The notes under the pieces were generated by a model. The model was given only the letters and a program-made list of their open reading frames with translations. It was not told the origin of the DNA and ran no database searches. A stretch of DNA of 9,036 nt from Gemmatimonadales bacterium. Lineage in GTDB: Bacteria > Gemmatimonadota > Gemmatimonadetes > Gemmatimonadales > GWC2-71-9. The position numbers and the translations under genes were made by a program. Below, one piece after another: positions 6,527-9,036 of the stretch (the first letter of the stretch is position 1; every line of letters starts with the position of its first letter). The stretch spans positions 1 to 9,036 of the forward strand of contig JAICEH010000079.1 of the NCBI GenBank assembly GCA_025924275.1. The letters run 5' to 3'.

Positions 6527-7584
6527 CTCCGGACTGGAACAGACTCCTCGCCCCCTACCGCGGAGCGGTCACCTGGAAGAGCGCGTTCCAGCTCGTGACC
6601 ACGGCGGCCCTCCTCGCGGCCTTCTGGTTCGGGATGCTCTGGAGCCTGGAGATCAGCTACTGGATCACCCTGCTCCTGGCCCTGCCGGCGGCGATGATGC
6701 TGGTGCGGCTCTTCATGCTGCAGCACGACTGCGGGCACGGGTCGTTCTTCAAGTCGCAGCGGCTGGCCAACCTGGTCGGCACGGTGCTGGGGTTCTTCAC
6801 CCTCGTCCCCTACGAGTACTGGCGGAAGACCCACGCGATCCACCACGCTTCCTCGGGAAACCTCGACAGCCGGAGCTTCGGCGACATCGACACGCTCACG
6901 GTGCGCGAGTACCTGAGCCGGCCCCGGATGAAGCGCCTGGGCTATCGGCTCTACCGGCACCCGCTGGTGATGCTCCTCGTCGGTCCCGCCTGGCAGTTCG
7001 TCCTCAAGCACCGGCTCCCGCTCGACATCCCCCGCGACTGGAAGCGCGAGTGGTTGAGCGTGCACCTGAGCAACCTCGCCCTCGCCACGCTGGTCACGGT
7101 GATGTGGCTGACGGTGGGAATCGACCGGTTCCTGCTGGTGCAGCTCCCGATCACCCTGCTGGCGGGCTCGATCGGCGTCTACCTCTTCTATGTCCAGCAC
7201 CAGTACGAGGACACCTACTGGCGCTACCGGGAGGCGTGGAACTACTTCGCCGCCGGGCTCGAGGGCGCGAGCCACCTCCGGATGCCGAAGCTGCTCCAGT
7301 GGTGCACCGCCAACATCGGGCTGCACCACATCCACCACGTCTCGGCCCGGATCCCGAACTACCACCTGCAGCGGGCCTACGACGCGATCCCCGAGCTTCG
7401 CCAGGTCACCCAGCTCCGGCTGGCCGAGAGCGTGAAGACCCTTCGGCTCACCCTCTGGGATGAGGACGAGAGGAAGCTGGTCGGCTTCCGGGAGGTCCGC
7501 CGGATCCGGGAGCGGCTCGTCCGGCAGCTGGACGGGGTGGTCCTCCCCACCAAGCCGGAGGCCGTCCCGGCGGCGTGGAGGTAG
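6523..7584 (+). CDS. Membrane fatty-acid desaturase (DesA/omega-6 acyl-lipid type)
   Basis: The 353-residue integral membrane di-iron enzyme would introduce a cis double bond into membrane-lipid acyl chains using O2 and an electron donor. All three histidine boxes are present: HDCGH at 68-72, HAIHH at 104-108 and HHIHH at 268-272, with an extra HQYED at 226-230. Hydrophobic segments lie at about 21-40, 44-66, 83-95, 147-161, 185-203 and 205-225. The size and box spacing fit bacterial acyl-lipid desaturases of the Delta-12/omega-6 group; the exact position of desaturation cannot be read from sequence. The C-terminal 60 residues are charged and cytosolic-looking. The ATG overlaps the stop of the 17-codon mini-ORF and has only AGG directly in front, so it may depend on coupling from gene C or on a leaderless mRNA. 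Members of this family are often induced by cold, but nothing here shows that. Confidence 0.93.
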   Translation: MTPDWNRLLAPYRGAVTWKSAFQLVTTAALLAAFWFGMLWSLEISYWITLLLALPAAMMLVRLFMLQHDCGHGSFFKSQRLANLVGTVLGFFTLVPYEYWRKTHAIHHASSGNLDSRSFGDIDTLTVREYLSRPRMKRLGYRLYRHPLVMLLVGPAWQFVLKHRLPLDIPRDWKREWLSVHLSNLALATLVTVMWLTVGIDRFLLVQLPITLLAGSIGVYLFYVQHQYEDTYWRYREAWNYFAAGLEGASHLRMPKLLQWCTANIGLHHIHHVSARIPNYHLQRAYDAIPELRQVTQLRLAESVKTLRLTLWDEDERKLVGFREVRRIRERLVRQLDGVVLPTKPEAVPAAWR

Positions 7585-7589
7585 GCGGT

Positions 7590-7671
7590 ACGACGGGAGG
7601 ACGGGAAGACGGACGGTCCCCCCTATCCTCCCGACTTCCCGTCGTTCCGCCTTCCCGTCTTCCCGACTCCC
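7590..7671. repeat. Intergenic inverted repeats with two competing hairpins
   Basis: The left arm ACGACGGGAGG (7590-7600) can pair with CTTCCCGTCGT (7635-7645), with one G-U pair. The overlapping arm CGGGAAGACGG (7602-7612) pairs perfectly with CCGTCTTCCCG (7655-7665) and is extended by GGGAG (7595-7599) with CTCCC (7667-7671). The two stems share bases, so they exclude each other. The block consists of variants of GACGGGAA and its complement. It lies between two same-strand genes and has no T-run, so it may be a Rho-independent-like end, an mRNA stabiliser or a dispersed repeat. Confidence 0.5.
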
Positions 7672-7694
7672 TAGCGCCCCCCTCCCCCGGGTCG

Positions 7695-7700
7695 TACCTT
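7695..7700 (+). promoter_or_regulatory. Possible -10-like element for the kinase gene
   Basis: TACCTT lies 26 nt before the kinase ATG and is followed by CTCCCGG. Similar TAyCyT motifs precede gene A (TACCCT, 1841) and the desaturase (TATCTT, 6511). No -35 is recognisable. The Shine-Dalgarno is a weak GGAA at 7718-7721, 5 nt before the ATG. Confidence 0.2.
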
Positions 7701-7726
7701 CTCCCGGTCCCTCGCCCGGAATCCTG

Positions 7727-9036
<1,310 letters not shown>

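Overview
The window is very GC-rich, densely coding DNA from a Gram-negative (diderm) bacterium. The gene content suggests Gemmatimonadota or a similar high-GC soil lineage. The main pointers are a Ser/Thr kinase fused directly to a TolB-like domain, a CsgG-family/OmpA pair, and many secreted proteins with Sec signal peptides. The phylum is an inference from style, not proven by a marker gene.

Layout. Positions 1-1659 (minus strand) hold a two-gene operon: an OmpA-family cell-wall-anchored envelope protein, then a CsgG-family protein that overlaps it by 4 nt and runs off the left edge. A 235-bp divergent intergenic region (1660-1894) contains a hairpin and candidate promoter elements. Positions 1895-6476 (plus strand) hold three tandem paralogous genes, called A, B and C here, of 517, 505 and 505 residues. 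Each encodes a signal peptide, an identical 20-residue mature N-terminus, two fibronectin-III-like domains and a roughly 280-residue C-terminal domain that I cannot name. The three genes are linked by ATGA and GTGA stop/start overlaps. A 17-codon mini-ORF (6473-6526) starts on the C stop codon like a fourth copy and ends on the start codon of the next gene. That gene (6523-7584) is a membrane fatty-acid desaturase with three histidine boxes. A 142-bp spacer with two alternative hairpins (7590-7671) precedes a Ser/Thr protein kinase with a C-terminal TolB-like domain (7727 to the right edge, partial).

How the parts may work together. The minus-strand pair is an envelope module. Genes A to C look like a secreted or surface protein array made by tandem duplication and translated as a coupled unit that may extend into the desaturase. 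The 20-residue mature N-terminus is perfectly conserved although the signal peptides before it are unrelated, so it may be an export, assembly or sorting tag. A CsgG-type secretion protein encoded divergently next door is a testable partner. The kinase looks like a separate transcription unit with no visible link to the rest.
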